A DNA stretch of 64,000 bases from NCBI GenBank assembly GCA_022428005.1, contig JAKMDI010000005.1, positions 62,001 to 126,000 of the forward strand, in the 5' to 3' direction. Source of the DNA: Flavobacteriaceae bacterium (GTDB lineage: Bacteria > Bacteroidota > Bacteroidia > Flavobacteriales > Flavobacteriaceae). The notes under the pieces are model-generated. The model was not told the DNA's origin, did no database searches, and saw nothing but the letters and a program-made list of their open reading frames with translations. Shown here piece after piece: positions 21,940-32,940 of this stretch. The position numbers and the translations under genes are program-made. Positions within the stretch are counted from its first letter, which is position 1, and each line of letters starts with the position of its first letter.

Positions 21940-23526
21940 TTGAAAAAGGACTTTTTTATTTTATTGGTAAGCTTGATGTTCATATCCCTGGTGGCTGTTA
22001 TAATGGTTCAGGTATATTGGATTACCTCTGCATGGGAAAATAAAGAGGAAGAATTTTCACTCGCTGTGAGCCAATCCCTTAAAACAGTTTCAGTAAAAGT
22101 TAGGGAGCTCGAGATTTCCGACTACATATCTGCTTATCAACAACTTATAGACTCAATTGGAACACCGAGTGAATCCAACTTTACGGATATTTTTTTGTTT
22201 GTGGACAACGAAGAGGATATTTCTTCTAACCTCAGTTCTTTTTATGCTTTTGGTATCCTCGAGGAGGATTATAACATCAATCTTTCTGATATCAACCCGC
22301 AATTGGGGGACGATGAAGTAAAGGAGTATAAAAAAGTTAAAACCACGACAATTCTCAGTAAGGATAAAATTTTTAATCGTGAAAACAGGGTAGCCACTTC
22401 AATATCCAAGTTGAAATCGGTGGAAAGGATGAGTGTTTTTGATCAGGAAATATTCCGCTCTGCTTATATGGATTACTCCTCTACCATTCCGGTCCACAAA
22501 CGCATTCGATCAGATGAATTAAACTTTCTTTTGGATCAAGAGTTTAAAACCAGGAATATTTTAACGTCCTATGAATTTGGAATTTACAACAATGGGCTTG
22601 CCACCAAGGTCAAATCAAATGAGTACATAGAAAAGCAAAAGGGGTCAAAGTATGAAACACCTATCTTTCCACAAGAGAATGGACAGACGCCATACAAATT
22701 AGTGGTTACTTTTCCAGATCGCGATCAATATGTTTTTTCCTCTATCGTTAGTGTTGCTGGCTTATCCATATTTCTCACACTATTTATAATCATTGTTTCT
22801 GCTACCGCCATATACCAAATCATCAGGCAAAAGAAAGTGTCCGAAATGAAATCAGATTTTATCAATAATATGTCCCATGAGTTTAAAACACCAATCGCTA
22901 CAATAAATCTAGCATTGGATGCTATTTCGAATCCCAAATCTCAGCAATCAAGTGATGGACTTTCTCGATATGTAAAAATGATCAGAGAAGAGAACCAAAG
23001 AATGCTCTCACAGGTTGAAAATGTATTGATGATTTCAAGATTGGAAAAGAGTTCGGTTCCGTTAGAGTTGTCCAATATCGATCTCCACGAAACCATTGAG
23101 GATGCCATACGTCACGTGGATCTGATTATCAGTAATCAGCAGGGGAAAATTGTTACCCAACTCAATGCAAAGGTGACGCAATTTAGAGGGGACATGAATC
23201 ATTTTACAAACTTGATCGTCAATATTCTTGACAACGCTATTAAATACTCCACTGAAGCACCAAAAATCACCATCAGTACCTCAAACAATGAGAAGCAAAT
23301 TTTCTTGACCGTTAAGGACGAGGGAATAGGGATGGACCTCAGTACACAAAAACACATCTTTGAAAAATTTTTTAGAGAACAAAGCGGAAATATTCACAAC
23401 GTAAAAGGGCACGGTTTAGGACTTTCTTATGTAAAAAAAATAGTGGAATTGCACAATGGCGACATTCAACTCAACAGTAAACTTGGGGAAGGAACCTCCT
23501 TTATAGTTTCTCTCCCTTTGCTCTGA
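21940..23526 (+). CDS. Sensor histidine kinase (membrane-bound, HisKA/HATPase)
   Basis: FINNMSHEFKTPIATINLALDAI, NLIVNILDNAIKYS, GHGLGLSYVKKIVE; two TM segments flanking an external domain. Confidence 0.96.
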   Translation: MKKDFFILLVSLMFISLVAVIMVQVYWITSAWENKEEEFSLAVSQSLKTVSVKVRELEISDYISAYQQLIDSIGTPSESNFTDIFLFVDNEEDISSNLSSFYAFGILEEDYNINLSDINPQLGDDEVKEYKKVKTTTILSKDKIFNRENRVATSISKLKSVERMSVFDQEIFRSAYMDYSSTIPVHKRIRSDELNFLLDQEFKTRNILTSYEFGIYNNGLATKVKSNEYIEKQKGSKYETPIFPQENGQTPYKLVVTFPDRDQYVFSSIVSVAGLSIFLTLFIIIVSATAIYQIIRQKKVSEMKSDFINNMSHEFKTPIATINLALDAISNPKSQQSSDGLSRYVKMIREENQRMLSQVENVLMISRLEKSSVPLELSNIDLHETIEDAIRHVDLIISNQQGKIVTQLNAKVTQFRGDMNHFTNLIVNILDNAIKYSTEAPKITISTSNNEKQIFLTVKDEGIGMDLSTQKHIFEKFFREQSGNIHNVKGHGLGLSYVKKIVELHNGDIQLNSKLGEGTSFIVSLPLL

Positions 23527-23550
23527 TACAATCTTAAAACTCTTTAACCT

Positions 23551-24249
23551 ATGAATGCAGAACAAAAGAAAATTTTAATAGTAGAAGATGATTTCAATTT
23601 TGGAAACATTCTGAAAGATTATTTAATTCTAAACGACTACCAAGTAGTTTTGGCCAAGAACGGAATTGAGGGAATGGAAAAATTTCAAAATGAAAATTTC
23701 GACCTCTGTATTTTAGACGTAATGATGCCTTTTAAAGACGGTTTTACATTAGGAAAAGAGATCAGGGAAAAAAACGAAAACATCCCATTATTTTTTCTTT
23801 CTGCAAAAAACTTGAAAGAGGATGTCCTCAAAGGGTTTAAAATAGGCGCGGACGATTACCTCGCCAAACCTTTTGACTCAGAGGTATTACTTGCCAAGAT
23901 CAAGGCCATTTTAAACCGAAAGAATTTAGCTAATTTCCCCGATACTGATGTTTTTGAATTTGAAATTGGAAAATTTCATTTTAATTCAAAACTACGCTTC
24001 CTCAGTTTTGAAGAGGAATCAATAAAGCTATCCCCAAAAGAAAATCAATTGTTGAGATTGCTGGTGCTTCATATCAACGACCTTTTGCCTCGAGAAATTG
24101 CTCTGAATAAGATTTGGAGGGATGACAATTACTTTACTTCCAGAAGTATGGATGTTTACATTGCCAAACTCAGAAAATACCTAAAGTCAGATAGCAATGT
24201 CGAAATTCTCAATATCCACGGTGAGGGGTTTAGATTACTTATAAAGTAG
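23551..24249 (+). CDS. Response regulator, OmpR/PhoB family
   Basis: ILIVEDDFNFGNILKDYL, LCILDVMMPFKDG, C-terminal winged helix with SMDVYIAKLRKYL. Confidence 0.97.
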   Translation: MNAEQKKILIVEDDFNFGNILKDYLILNDYQVVLAKNGIEGMEKFQNENFDLCILDVMMPFKDGFTLGKEIREKNENIPLFFLSAKNLKEDVLKGFKIGADDYLAKPFDSEVLLAKIKAILNRKNLANFPDTDVFEFEIGKFHFNSKLRFLSFEEESIKLSPKENQLLRLLVLHINDLLPREIALNKIWRDDNYFTSRSMDVYIAKLRKYLKSDSNVEILNIHGEGFRLLIK

Positions 24250-24255
24250 TTACTT

Positions 24256-25155
24256 TTATTTATTTCTTGGGTGAAATTGGTGCATCACCTTTTTGAGGTG
24301 TTGATTGTCCAAATGGGTATATATTTCTGTGGTGGTGATACTCTCATGACCCATCATTAATTGGATGGTTCTCAAATCTGCACCATTTTCCAGCAAATGC
24401 GTGGCAAAAGAATGTCTGAAGGTGTGAGGACTAACGGTTTTTGAAATTCCAGCACTCCTCACGGCGTCCTTTATTATTGTAAAAATCATTGCCCGCGTTA
24501 TTTTCCCTCCGTTTCTGTTTAAAAATAGCACATCCTTATCTGCTGGTTTTATATTTTTTAAAACCCGAATTTCTTCCTTGTAAATCAAAATATATTTTTT
24601 TGAATAGCTTCCTAATGGTACCAACCTTTCTTTATTTCCTTTTCCGATCACCCGGATAATATTTTCCTTTACGAAAAGATTGGACAAGGTGAGGTTTACC
24701 AATTCACTTACCCGCAATCCACTCCCGTAGAGTGTTTCAATGATTGCCCTGTTCCTGTGACCATTACTTTTGTTTAATTCAATTGCGTCAAGAATCTTCT
24801 CGATTTCAGATAAATGCAGTGTGACGGGGAGTTTTCTTCCCAGTTTGGGACTTTCGATTAAATCCGCGGGAGAATCATTTCTTATTTTTTCAAAAATCAA
24901 AAAATTAAAAAAACTTTTAAGGGCAGAGATTCTTCTCGCTTGACTTCGAGAATTTACAACCTTTGAGAATTTATATATAAACTCTTGCAATGTAGCTTTG
25001 GAGCAGTCAGCGGGGCCTTCTTCAATATTATTTTCAATGATAAACTTGGTCAACGCCTCGATGTCTAAACTGTAATTTTTTACAGTATTTTCAGACAGTC
25101 CCCTTTCAATTTTCAGGTAGAACTCGAAGTCAATAATTGCGTTTTTCCATTCCAA
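24256..25155 (-). CDS. xerD: Site-specific tyrosine recombinase, XerC/XerD type
   Basis: GSGLRVSELVNLTL, SPHTFRHSFATHLLENGADLRTIQLMMGHESITTTEIYTHLD. Confidence 0.95.
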   Translation of the reverse strand: MEWKNAIIDFEFYLKIERGLSENTVKNYSLDIEALTKFIIENNIEEGPADCSKATLQEFIYKFSKVVNSRSQARRISALKSFFNFLIFEKIRNDSPADLIESPKLGRKLPVTLHLSEIEKILDAIELNKSNGHRNRAIIETLYGSGLRVSELVNLTLSNLFVKENIIRVIGKGNKERLVPLGSYSKKYILIYKEEIRVLKNIKPADKDVLFLNRNGGKITRAMIFTIIKDAVRSAGISKTVSPHTFRHSFATHLLENGADLRTIQLMMGHESITTTEIYTHLDNQHLKKVMHQFHPRNK

Positions 25156-25357
25156 ATCCCCATAAAATTAACTATTTTTTATCATTGGGAGTTTTAAATT
25201 TATAAGGGTAGTTTTACTATTGTAATACATTAGTAAAATGAGATAAACGAAATCGTTTTTCTATGAGGAATATAAAAAATATTTGTCTGGGTGGGTGTGA
25301 TCAAAAGAAATTCCTCTCCAGTTATAAATAATGGTTAATTTTAATAAATTTTTTAAA

Positions 25358-25786
25358 ATGAAAATAGTAATTATCAATGGTCCCAACTTAAATCTTTTGG
25401 GTACGCGGGAACCGGGAATATATGGTGACAAAACCTTTGATGCGTATTATGAAGACTTAAAATTAAGTTTTCCTGATGTTGAATTTGACTATTTTCAGTC
25501 TAATATCGAGGGGGTTTTGATTGATACCATCCAGAAAGAGGGTTTTTCGTGTGACGGTATACTGCTCAATGCAGCTGCCTACACCCACACCTCTGTTGGC
25601 ATTGGAGATGCCATTAAAGCCATTGACGCCCCTGTAGTTGAAATACACATTTCCAATACCTTCTCGAGGGAAGATTTCAGGCACAAGTCCTATCTATCCT
25701 CTGTGGTAAAAGGAATTATCGTAGGTTTTGGATTGGACAGCTATCGCCTTGGAGTAGAGTCTATTTTAAAAATTAAAGGTGAATGA
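25358..25786 (+). CDS. aroQ: 3-dehydroquinate dehydratase type II
   Basis: MKIVIINGPNLNLLGTREPGIYG; LNAAAYTHTSVGIGDAI; VEIHISNTFSREDFRHKS. In-frame M10 preferred over 25331. Confidence 0.96.
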   Translation: MKIVIINGPNLNLLGTREPGIYGDKTFDAYYEDLKLSFPDVEFDYFQSNIEGVLIDTIQKEGFSCDGILLNAAAYTHTSVGIGDAIKAIDAPVVEIHISNTFSREDFRHKSYLSSVVKGIIVGFGLDSYRLGVESILKIKGE

Positions 25787-27161
25787 CTTCGTCGTAGGCA
25801 TCTGCCACTGCTTCCATCACCGCTTCACTCATTGTGGGATGGGGGTGAACCGTTTTTAGGACCTCATGGCCTGTAGTTTCTAATTTTCTACCCAAAACAG
25901 CCTCTGCAATCATGTCGGTGACCCCGACACCAATCATATGGCATCCCAACCACTCTCCATATTTAGCGTCAAAAATTACTTTGACAAAACCTTCTGGTGT
26001 GCCACCGGCTTGCGCTTTTCCAGAAGCAGAAAAAGGAAACTTACCCACTTTTATGTCTATGCCTTTCTCTCTTGCTTGAGCTTCCGTAAGTCCTACCGAA
26101 GCTACTTCGGGAGAACAGTAGGTACAACCGGGGATATTTCCGTAATCCAAAGGCTCAACATGGTGGCCAGCTATTTTTTCTACACATAAAATACCTTCTG
26201 CAGATGCCACATGTGCAAGGGCTTGTCCCGAGGTTACATCTCCAATTGCATAATAGCCTGGTAGGTTGGTTTGATAGAAATCATTCACCATAATTTTATC
26301 TTTATCGATTGCAATTCCTACTTCTTCTAATCCCAGATTTTCTATATTGGACTTTATTCCCACCGCAGAGAGAACTACATCCGCCTCAAGGACCTCTTCT
26401 CCTTTTGCTGTTTTAACCGTTGCTTTGACCCCTTTTCCTTTGGTGTCTACTGTGGTTACTTCAGCTCCGGTCATGATATTAATACCACTTTTCTTAAAAC
26501 TCTTTTCTAATTGTTTAGATATTTCGTCATCTTCGACAGGCACTATCCTGTCTACGTATTCTACGATTGTAACCTCTGTACCCATAGCATTGTAGAAATA
26601 GGCAAATTCAATTCCAATTGCTCCAGAGCCAACCACTATCAATTTTTTGGGTTGTTTTTCCAAGGTCATGGCCTTTCGATATCCGATTACTTTTTGTCCG
26701 TCTTGAGGTAAATTTGGAAGCTCTCTTGATCTTGCTCCTGTAGCGATAATGATGTGTTGGGCTTTGTACTCTTCAGTTTTATCCCCTTGGGTTACACTGA
26801 TTTTTTTTCCTGCCAATAGCTTCCCGTGCCCTTCTATGACGTCAATTTTATTTTTTTTCATCAAAAACTGGACCCCCTTGCTCATACCTGCCGCCACATT
26901 TCTGCTGCGATTGACAACCGCATCAAAATCTTTATCGTACTCCTGAACTTTCAGCCCATAGTCTTCGGCGTGCTTTAGGTAATTAAAAACCTGAGCAGAT
27001 TTTAGTAGAGCCTTGGTTGGAATACATCCCCAGTTTAGGCATACTCCTCCCAAACTTTCCTTTTCTACTACAGCAGTTTTAAATCCGAGTTGAGAGGCTC
27101 TTATTGCAGTCACGTAGCCTCCTGGGCCACTTCCAATTACAATTACATCATATTCAATCAT
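25773..27161 (-). CDS. lpdA: Dihydrolipoyl dehydrogenase
   Basis: YDVIVIGSGPGGYVTAIRASQLG, GGVCLNWGCIPTKALL, HPHPTMSEAVMEA. Confidence 0.97.
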   Translation of the reverse strand: MIEYDVIVIGSGPGGYVTAIRASQLGFKTAVVEKESLGGVCLNWGCIPTKALLKSAQVFNYLKHAEDYGLKVQEYDKDFDAVVNRSRNVAAGMSKGVQFLMKKNKIDVIEGHGKLLAGKKISVTQGDKTEEYKAQHIIIATGARSRELPNLPQDGQKVIGYRKAMTLEKQPKKLIVVGSGAIGIEFAYFYNAMGTEVTIVEYVDRIVPVEDDEISKQLEKSFKKSGINIMTGAEVTTVDTKGKGVKATVKTAKGEEVLEADVVLSAVGIKSNIENLGLEEVGIAIDKDKIMVNDFYQTNLPGYYAIGDVTSGQALAHVASAEGILCVEKIAGHHVEPLDYGNIPGCTYCSPEVASVGLTEAQAREKGIDIKVGKFPFSASGKAQAGGTPEGFVKVIFDAKYGEWLGCHMIGVGVTDMIAEAVLGRKLETTGHEVLKTVHPHPTMSEAVMEAVADAYDEVIHL

Positions 27162-27216
27162 GAGGGTTGTCGTTTAAATTCCATACAAATTTAAGAAACT
27201 GCGGGTTAATTTTAGC

Positions 27217-27633
27217 TTATTGTTTGGACGGGCTTTTTTTAAAATCTATACTGGCGGAATTAACACAATATCGCAGGCCTGTTTCTGTGGGGCCGTCGTC
27301 AAATACATGACCTTGATGACCTCCACAATTCGCACAGACAATCTCAGTTCTAAAAACCCCACCAGAGTGATCTGGAAGCAACTCCAACGCTCCTTCAATG
27401 GCATCGTCGTAGCTGGGCCATCCACAGTGGCTGTAAAATTTACTTTCGCTGTTGTAGAGTGGATTTCCACATCCTTTACAGGAATAGGTCCCAGCTTCGA
27501 AATGATCATTGAATTTCCCAGTGAAGGGAAACTCTGTTCCTTTTTCTCTGAGAATTTTGTACTCTTCCTTACTGAGTTGAGCTTTCCAAGCTGCCTCAGT
27601 TTTTTTTACATTGTATTTATTTTCATCACTCAT
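27217..27633 (-). CDS. msrB: Peptide-methionine (R)-S-oxide reductase, cytoplasmic form
   Basis: MSDENKYNVKKTEAAWKAQLSKEEYKILREKGTEFPFTGKF; CKGCGNPLY, CANCGGHQGHVF, GLRYCVNSASIDF. Confidence 0.96.
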   Translation of the reverse strand: MSDENKYNVKKTEAAWKAQLSKEEYKILREKGTEFPFTGKFNDHFEAGTYSCKGCGNPLYNSESKFYSHCGWPSYDDAIEGALELLPDHSGGVFRTEIVCANCGGHQGHVFDDGPTETGLRYCVNSASIDFKKSPSKQ

Positions 27634-28114
27634 CAGCAACAAAATTAAGGGCTGCAGAATTAATACAGTGCCTTTTTCCCGTTGTTTCTTTTGGTCCGTC
27701 GTTAAATACGTGTCCCAAATGGCCACCACAGTTACCGCACTTTAATTCGGTTCTGGCGTAGCCGAGCTTATAATCAACATCATACTCAATGTTAGAATCC
27801 ACAGCGCGATCAAAGGAGGGCCATCCACATTTAGAATCATATTTATTTTCAGATTTGTAAAGTGGGCTGTCGCAACCAGCACAAGTATATACGCCTTCTC
27901 CCTTGTGTGTATTGTACTTCCCAGTAAAAGGATACTCCGTAGCGGCTTCTCTCAAAACCCTGTAAGACATATTGGGAAGCTCTGCGCGCCATTGCTCGTC
28001 CGTTTTTTGAACTACATAGCTTTTTTTATTATCAGATTTCTTTTGTTGTGAAATTCCACTGCAGCTCATAAAAGCAAATGCCACAAAAATTATTGACTTT
28101 AGATTCTTTACCAT
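27626..28114 (-). CDS. msrB: Peptide-methionine (R)-S-oxide reductase, exported/lipoprotein form
   Basis: MVKNLKSIIFVAFAFMSCSG signal with lipobox-like Cys; CAGCDSPLY, CGNCGGHLGHVF, KRHCINSAALNF. Confidence 0.94.
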   Translation of the reverse strand: MVKNLKSIIFVAFAFMSCSGISQQKKSDNKKSYVVQKTDEQWRAELPNMSYRVLREAATEYPFTGKYNTHKGEGVYTCAGCDSPLYKSENKYDSKCGWPSFDRAVDSNIEYDVDYKLGYARTELKCGNCGGHLGHVFNDGPKETTGKRHCINSAALNFVADE

Positions 28115-28214
28115 TTTTTTAAATTTTATAAGATTTGATTCTTGAAATAATAAGCGTATTAAAGTTGTTAAATCAAATGAATTCATAAATTGTGCCAACT
28201 ACATATATTTAAGG

Positions 28215-29546
28215 ATGAAAAAAAGACAGTTTGAAAAAGGAAACCCAAAGTTAATCAATGCTTGGGCCTCCTATGACTGGGCCAACTCTGTTTATCCTTT
28301 GGTAATCAGTTCTACTATTTTTCCCATCTACTACAGCAGCCTTACCCCAAGCAACGGTATCATCGAATTCATGGGTTATGGTTTTAAGAACACTGCCTTG
28401 ATCAGTTTTGTTACGGCGATTGCCTTTGTGATCGTCGCTTTTAATTCACCTCTTCTTTCGGGTATAGCTGATTATATAGGCAACAAGAAAAAATTCATGA
28501 AGATTTTTGTCTACACTGGATCAATATCTTGTATGGGGCTCTACTTTTTTGAATTGGAAAGTATTCACATGGGCTTGATCTTCTATTTTTTCGCGTTGAT
28601 AGGATTTTGGGCCAGTTTGGTTTTTTATAATTCTTACTTACCGGATATTGCGCACACAGAGCAACAAGATTTTGCCAGTGCCAGGGGTTTTTCAATGGGT
28701 TATATCGGCAGTATACTCTTATTGCTTTTTAACCTTTCCATGGTGCTAAATCCCGATTGGTATGGCATTACTGGAAGCTCAGAAGAATCGTCTATCAAAG
28801 CGATGAAATACTCTTTTATAACCGTTGGAATTTGGTGGATTTTATTCAGTCAATACGCTTTTTATCATTTGCCTGTGGGGAATGGCTCTGGGAAAGTCAC
28901 CAAAGATATTGTTTGGAATGGATTTCTTGAACTAAAAAAAGTGTGGCATCAATTGGCACATTATCCTTTACTCAAAAAATTCTTACCCGCTTTCTTCGTG
29001 TATAGCACTGCATTACAGACAGTCATATTAATCGCCACCTATTTTGGTGAGCAAGAAATTAGTTGGGAAAACAACGATCAAAAAACAGTGGGGTTGATTG
29101 TCAGTATTCTTTTAATTCAAATCGTTGCCATTTTTGGTGCTTATGCCACTGCCTATGCTTCCAAAAAGCATGGCAATATATTGACCTTGATCGTGGTGAA
29201 TCTGATCTGGGCAGGCTTGTGTGTTTTTGCCTTTTTTATAAAAACACCAATTGAGTTTTATATTGCCGCAGCAGGGGTTGGAATGGTCATGGGAGGAATA
29301 CAGTCGCTGTCACGCTCTACCTATTCTAAATTGATTCCAGAAACCGATGACACTACCTCTTTTTTCAGTTTTTATGATGTCACTGAAAAGGTTGGAATTA
29401 TAATAGGTATGGTCATGTTTGGGACCATTGATCAATTCACAGGAAGCATGAGAAATGCCATTCTGATGTTTTTGATATTGTTTATCGTGGGTGCATTTTT
29501 ATTGTCTCGAATTCCCAACAACAGACCACATAGCACTATTAAATAG
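28215..29546 (+). CDS. MFS transporter, UMF1/Atg22-like family
   Basis: INAWASYDWANSVYPLVISSTIFPIYY; multiple TM segments; GMVMGGIQSLSRSTYSKLIPE. Confidence 0.9.
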   Translation: MKKRQFEKGNPKLINAWASYDWANSVYPLVISSTIFPIYYSSLTPSNGIIEFMGYGFKNTALISFVTAIAFVIVAFNSPLLSGIADYIGNKKKFMKIFVYTGSISCMGLYFFELESIHMGLIFYFFALIGFWASLVFYNSYLPDIAHTEQQDFASARGFSMGYIGSILLLLFNLSMVLNPDWYGITGSSEESSIKAMKYSFITVGIWWILFSQYAFYHLPVGNGSGKVTKDIVWNGFLELKKVWHQLAHYPLLKKFLPAFFVYSTALQTVILIATYFGEQEISWENNDQKTVGLIVSILLIQIVAIFGAYATAYASKKHGNILTLIVVNLIWAGLCVFAFFIKTPIEFYIAAAGVGMVMGGIQSLSRSTYSKLIPETDDTTSFFSFYDVTEKVGIIIGMVMFGTIDQFTGSMRNAILMFLILFIVGAFLLSRIPNNRPHSTIK

Positions 29547-29661
29547 TTCATTTGGCACAAGAATTGAATATATATAACAACAGATACTACTGATAACGTT
29601 TTAATTGTTGTCAATCATCAGCGGTACAACGTTTCATGACAACTTGACTTAAAATATATAT

Positions 29662-32118
29662 ATGGCCAAATCTAATTTAACATCTTTTGACAATCTGACA
29701 CTTCAAGATATTGAGGCAGAGGCTGAGCTCATTCCATTGTTGACCACAGAGGATGAGGAAGCGCTGAGAAATGAGGATTTACCCCAAGAAGTACCCATTC
29801 TTCCCCTAAGGAATACTGTTCTTTTTCCAGGTGTCGTCATTCCTATCACCGCAGGGCGTGATAAATCCATTCAGTTGATCAAGGATGCCAATAATTCTGA
29901 GAAGGTGATTGGCGTGGTTGCGCAAAAAGACAAAAATATTGAAAACCCTGGTCCAGGTGATATTTATTCACTGGGTACTGTGGCTCAGATCCTCAGAGTT
30001 CTTAAAATGCCTGATGGAAACACCACAGTTATTATTCAAGGTAAAAGAAGATTTGAGATACAAAGTATGGTTTCTGATGATCCTTATCTAAGGGCATCGA
30101 TAAAAGCGGTTGAGGAAACCCTACCCGAAAAAGGTGACTCTGAGTTTAAAGTTATTATTGATTCCATCAAAGAGATGGCCTTAAAAATAATTCAAGAGAA
30201 CCCGAACATTCCATCAGAGGCATCGTTTGCAATCAAAAACATTCAAAGTCATGCTTTTTTGATCAATTTTGTTTCCTCAAATATGAATCTTTCTGTAAAA
30301 GAAAAACAACGGGTATTATCGATTGTAAATTTGAGGGAAAGTGCCATTGAATGTCTAAAATTGATGAATGTTGAATATCAAAAATTAGAATTGAAAAATG
30401 ATATTCAATCAAAAGTCAGGACGGATTTAGACCAACAACAGCGCGAATACTATTTGAACCAACAAATGAAAACCATTCAGGAAGAACTCGGGGTGGTTTC
30501 TTATGATCAGGAGATCGACGAAATGCGAATGCGCTCCAATGAAAAGCAATGGAGCCAAAAGGTTGGGGAGCATTTTGAAAAAGAATTATTTAAACTGCAA
30601 AGAATGAATCCCCAGGTGGCTGAGTACTCAGTGCAGCGCAACTATTTAGACCTTTTTCTGGACCTGCCTTGGAACGAGTTTTCCGACGATAAGTTTGATC
30701 TAAAAAAAGCGCAAAGAATTTTGGACCGAGATCACTTTGGTTTGGAAGATGTAAAAAAGCGCATCATTGAGTATTTGGCCGTGTTAAAACTTCGAAATGA
30801 CATGAAATCCCCGATTTTATGCTTGTATGGCCCTCCAGGGGTCGGAAAGACCTCCCTTGGAAAATCTATTGCTGAGGCACTCGGCAGGTCCTATGTGAGG
30901 ATATCGTTGGGAGGAATGAGAGACGAGGCGGAAATTAGAGGTCACCGAAAAACCTATATTGGAGCGCTACCTGGACGAATTATACAAAGCATCAAAAAGG
31001 CAGGAACTTCTAACCCAGTTTTTGTATTAGATGAAATTGATAAAATCAGCTCGGGTATGCAAGGAGATCCCGCAGCAGCCTTACTGGAAGTATTAGACCC
31101 AGAGCAAAACACAGATTTTTATGATAACTTTTTGGAGCTGGGATACGATTTATCTAAAGTGATGTTTGTGGCCACTGCCAACAGTTTATCTCCCATAAAC
31201 CCGGCCTTAAGAGATCGGATGGAAATGATCAATATCTCTGGTTATACCCTAGAAGAAAAGTCAGCTATTGCCAAAAGACATTTGTTGCCCAAGCAGCTTA
31301 TGGAGCACGGATTGAAAAGAGCAGACCTAAAGCTCAATAAATCTGTCCTAGATAAAATTGTCGAAGGATACACCAGAGAGTCTGGCGTGCGAGGATTGGA
31401 AAAACAAATTGCCAAAGCAGTGCGTTATATAGCAAAATCCATTGCTATGGAGGAGGAATATAAACTCAATCCTACCACATCCGATTTGGTTGAAATATTG
31501 GGACCTGAAAAAGTACACAGAGATTTGTATGAAAACAATCATGTCGCTGGTGTAGTTACTGGTTTGGCCTGGACTGCGGTGGGGGGAGACATCCTCTTTA
31601 TAGAATCGGCCATCTCTGAAGGTAAAGGACAGTTGTCTATAACAGGGAATCTGGGCAAAGTGATGAAAGAATCGGCAACTATAGCCATGGAGTTTATAAA
31701 GTCCAAAAAAGTCTTTTTGGGCTTGGACACCTTTGCATTCGATCAATACAACATCCACATTCATGTTCCTGAAGGCGCTACCCCCAAGGATGGTCCCAGC
31801 GCTGGGGTTACCATGCTCACATCTTTGGTATCCTTACTGACACAAAAAAGAGTAAAAAGTAAACTCGCAATGACTGGTGAGATTACCCTAAGGGGAAAAG
31901 TGCTGCCTGTGGGCGGGATCAAAGAAAAAATATTGGCAGCAAAACGATCCAAAATAAAAGAGATCTTATTGTGTGAAGACAATCGAAAAGACATTGATGA
32001 AATCAACCCCAAATACTTAAAAGGCCTTAAATTTCATTATGTTAAAGAAATGAAAGAAGTCTTGGACATCGCCATTCTTTCCAAAAAAGTAGACGATCCC
32101 AAGACCTTTAAATCTTAA
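29662..32118 (+). CDS. lon: Endopeptidase La (Lon protease)
   Basis: [24 protein letters not shown]; catalytic [16 protein letters not shown]. Confidence 0.98.
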   Translation: MAKSNLTSFDNLTLQDIEAEAELIPLLTTEDEEALRNEDLPQEVPILPLRNTVLFPGVVIPITAGRDKSIQLIKDANNSEKVIGVVAQKDKNIENPGPGDIYSLGTVAQILRVLKMPDGNTTVIIQGKRRFEIQSMVSDDPYLRASIKAVEETLPEKGDSEFKVIIDSIKEMALKIIQENPNIPSEASFAIKNIQSHAFLINFVSSNMNLSVKEKQRVLSIVNLRESAIECLKLMNVEYQKLELKNDIQSKVRTDLDQQQREYYLNQQMKTIQEELGVVSYDQEIDEMRMRSNEKQWSQKVGEHFEKELFKLQRMNPQVAEYSVQRNYLDLFLDLPWNEFSDDKFDLKKAQRILDRDHFGLEDVKKRIIEYLAVLKLRNDMKSPILCLYGPPGVGKTSLGKSIAEALGRSYVRISLGGMRDEAEIRGHRKTYIGALPGRIIQSIKKAGTSNPVFVLDEIDKISSGMQGDPAAALLEVLDPEQNTDFYDNFLELGYDLSKVMFVATANSLSPINPALRDRMEMINISGYTLEEKSAIAKRHLLPKQLMEHGLKRADLKLNKSVLDKIVEGYTRESGVRGLEKQIAKAVRYIAKSIAMEEEYKLNPTTSDLVEILGPEKVHRDLYENNHVAGVVTGLAWTAVGGDILFIESAISEGKGQLSITGNLGKVMKESATIAMEFIKSKKVFLGLDTFAFDQYNIHIHVPEGATPKDGPSAGVTMLTSLVSLLTQKRVKSKLAMTGEITLRGKVLPVGGIKEKILAAKRSKIKEILLCEDNRKDIDEINPKYLKGLKFHYVKEMKEVLDIAILSKKVDDPKTFKS

Positions 32119-32122
32119 TATT

Positions 32123-32791
32123 TTGGTTCAAAATCCTATCATAGCCATTGACGGTTTTGCCTCCACCGGAAAAAGTACGGTTGCGCGAGCACTCTCACAA
32201 CACTTCCGCCTGCCCTTTATAGATTCAGGAGCTTTTTATAGGGGCATTACCCTATTTGCTATTGAGAATGGATTTGTAAAAAATAATAAAGTGGATCAGG
32301 GAGGATTGGAACCTAAATTAACAGAACTTGACTTTAAATATGACAGCAGCTCCAGTCATTTACACTTAAACGGTCAAAACATTTCAGAAAAAATAAGGCA
32401 ACCTGAGATTGCCAAACACGTCAGCTCCATTTCATCAATCGATTTTGTTCGGGATTTTGTTCTAAAAGAGTTGCGAGCTTTGGGTACCGATGGGTTGGTC
32501 ATGGATGGGAGAGATATCGGCACTGTAGTATTTCCCCATGCCGATTATAAGTTTTTTTTTATCGCCAAACCCGAGGTAAGGGCACAAAGACGTTACCAAG
32601 AGCTCAAAGAAAAAGGAGTAGTTACCTCTTATCAAGAGGTACTCAATAATTTAATCCACAGAGATAAGACCGACAGTGGAAGGGAGGTAGCGCCACTTGT
32701 AAAGGCAGAAGACGCTATAGAAATTGATACCTCTGAATTGAATGCTCAAGAAGTTTTGTCCTCAGCGGTTCAAATTATTGAAAGTAAATAA
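32123..32791 (+). CDS. cmk: Cytidylate kinase, TTG start
   Basis: IAIDGFASTGKSTVARALSQHF; MDGRDIGTVVFPHADYKFF. Confidence 0.95.
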   Translation: MVQNPIIAIDGFASTGKSTVARALSQHFRLPFIDSGAFYRGITLFAIENGFVKNNKVDQGGLEPKLTELDFKYDSSSSHLHLNGQNISEKIRQPEIAKHVSSISSIDFVRDFVLKELRALGTDGLVMDGRDIGTVVFPHADYKFFFIAKPEVRAQRRYQELKEKGVVTSYQEVLNNLIHRDKTDSGREVAPLVKAEDAIEIDTSELNAQEVLSSAVQIIESK

Positions 32792-32803
32792 AATCCGTAA
32801 TTA

Positions 32804-32834
32804 TTTGTAGATAAGCATTTTCATGTTAAATTTG
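32804..32834 (+). promoter_or_regulatory. Bacteroidota-type promoter for rpsA (TTTG-N19-TAAATTTG)
   Basis: TTTG 32804-32807, exactly 19 nt, TAAATTTG 32827-32834; about 105 nt upstream of the rpsA ATG. Confidence 0.75.
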
Positions 32835-32940
32835 CGCACTCTTAAATTGATAGGGAAATAAAAGAGTCTGTAAAATAATAATAACCACTTCTGTTGTTTC
32901 AATTAACTTTCCCGAACAGCAGAATACAAAATTTACCGCA

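Noticed and set aside
24256-25155. Tyrosine recombinase as part of a mobile element
   Set aside because: It is a XerC/D-type housekeeping recombinase in ordinary synteny, with no att repeats, tRNA or cargo genes nearby.
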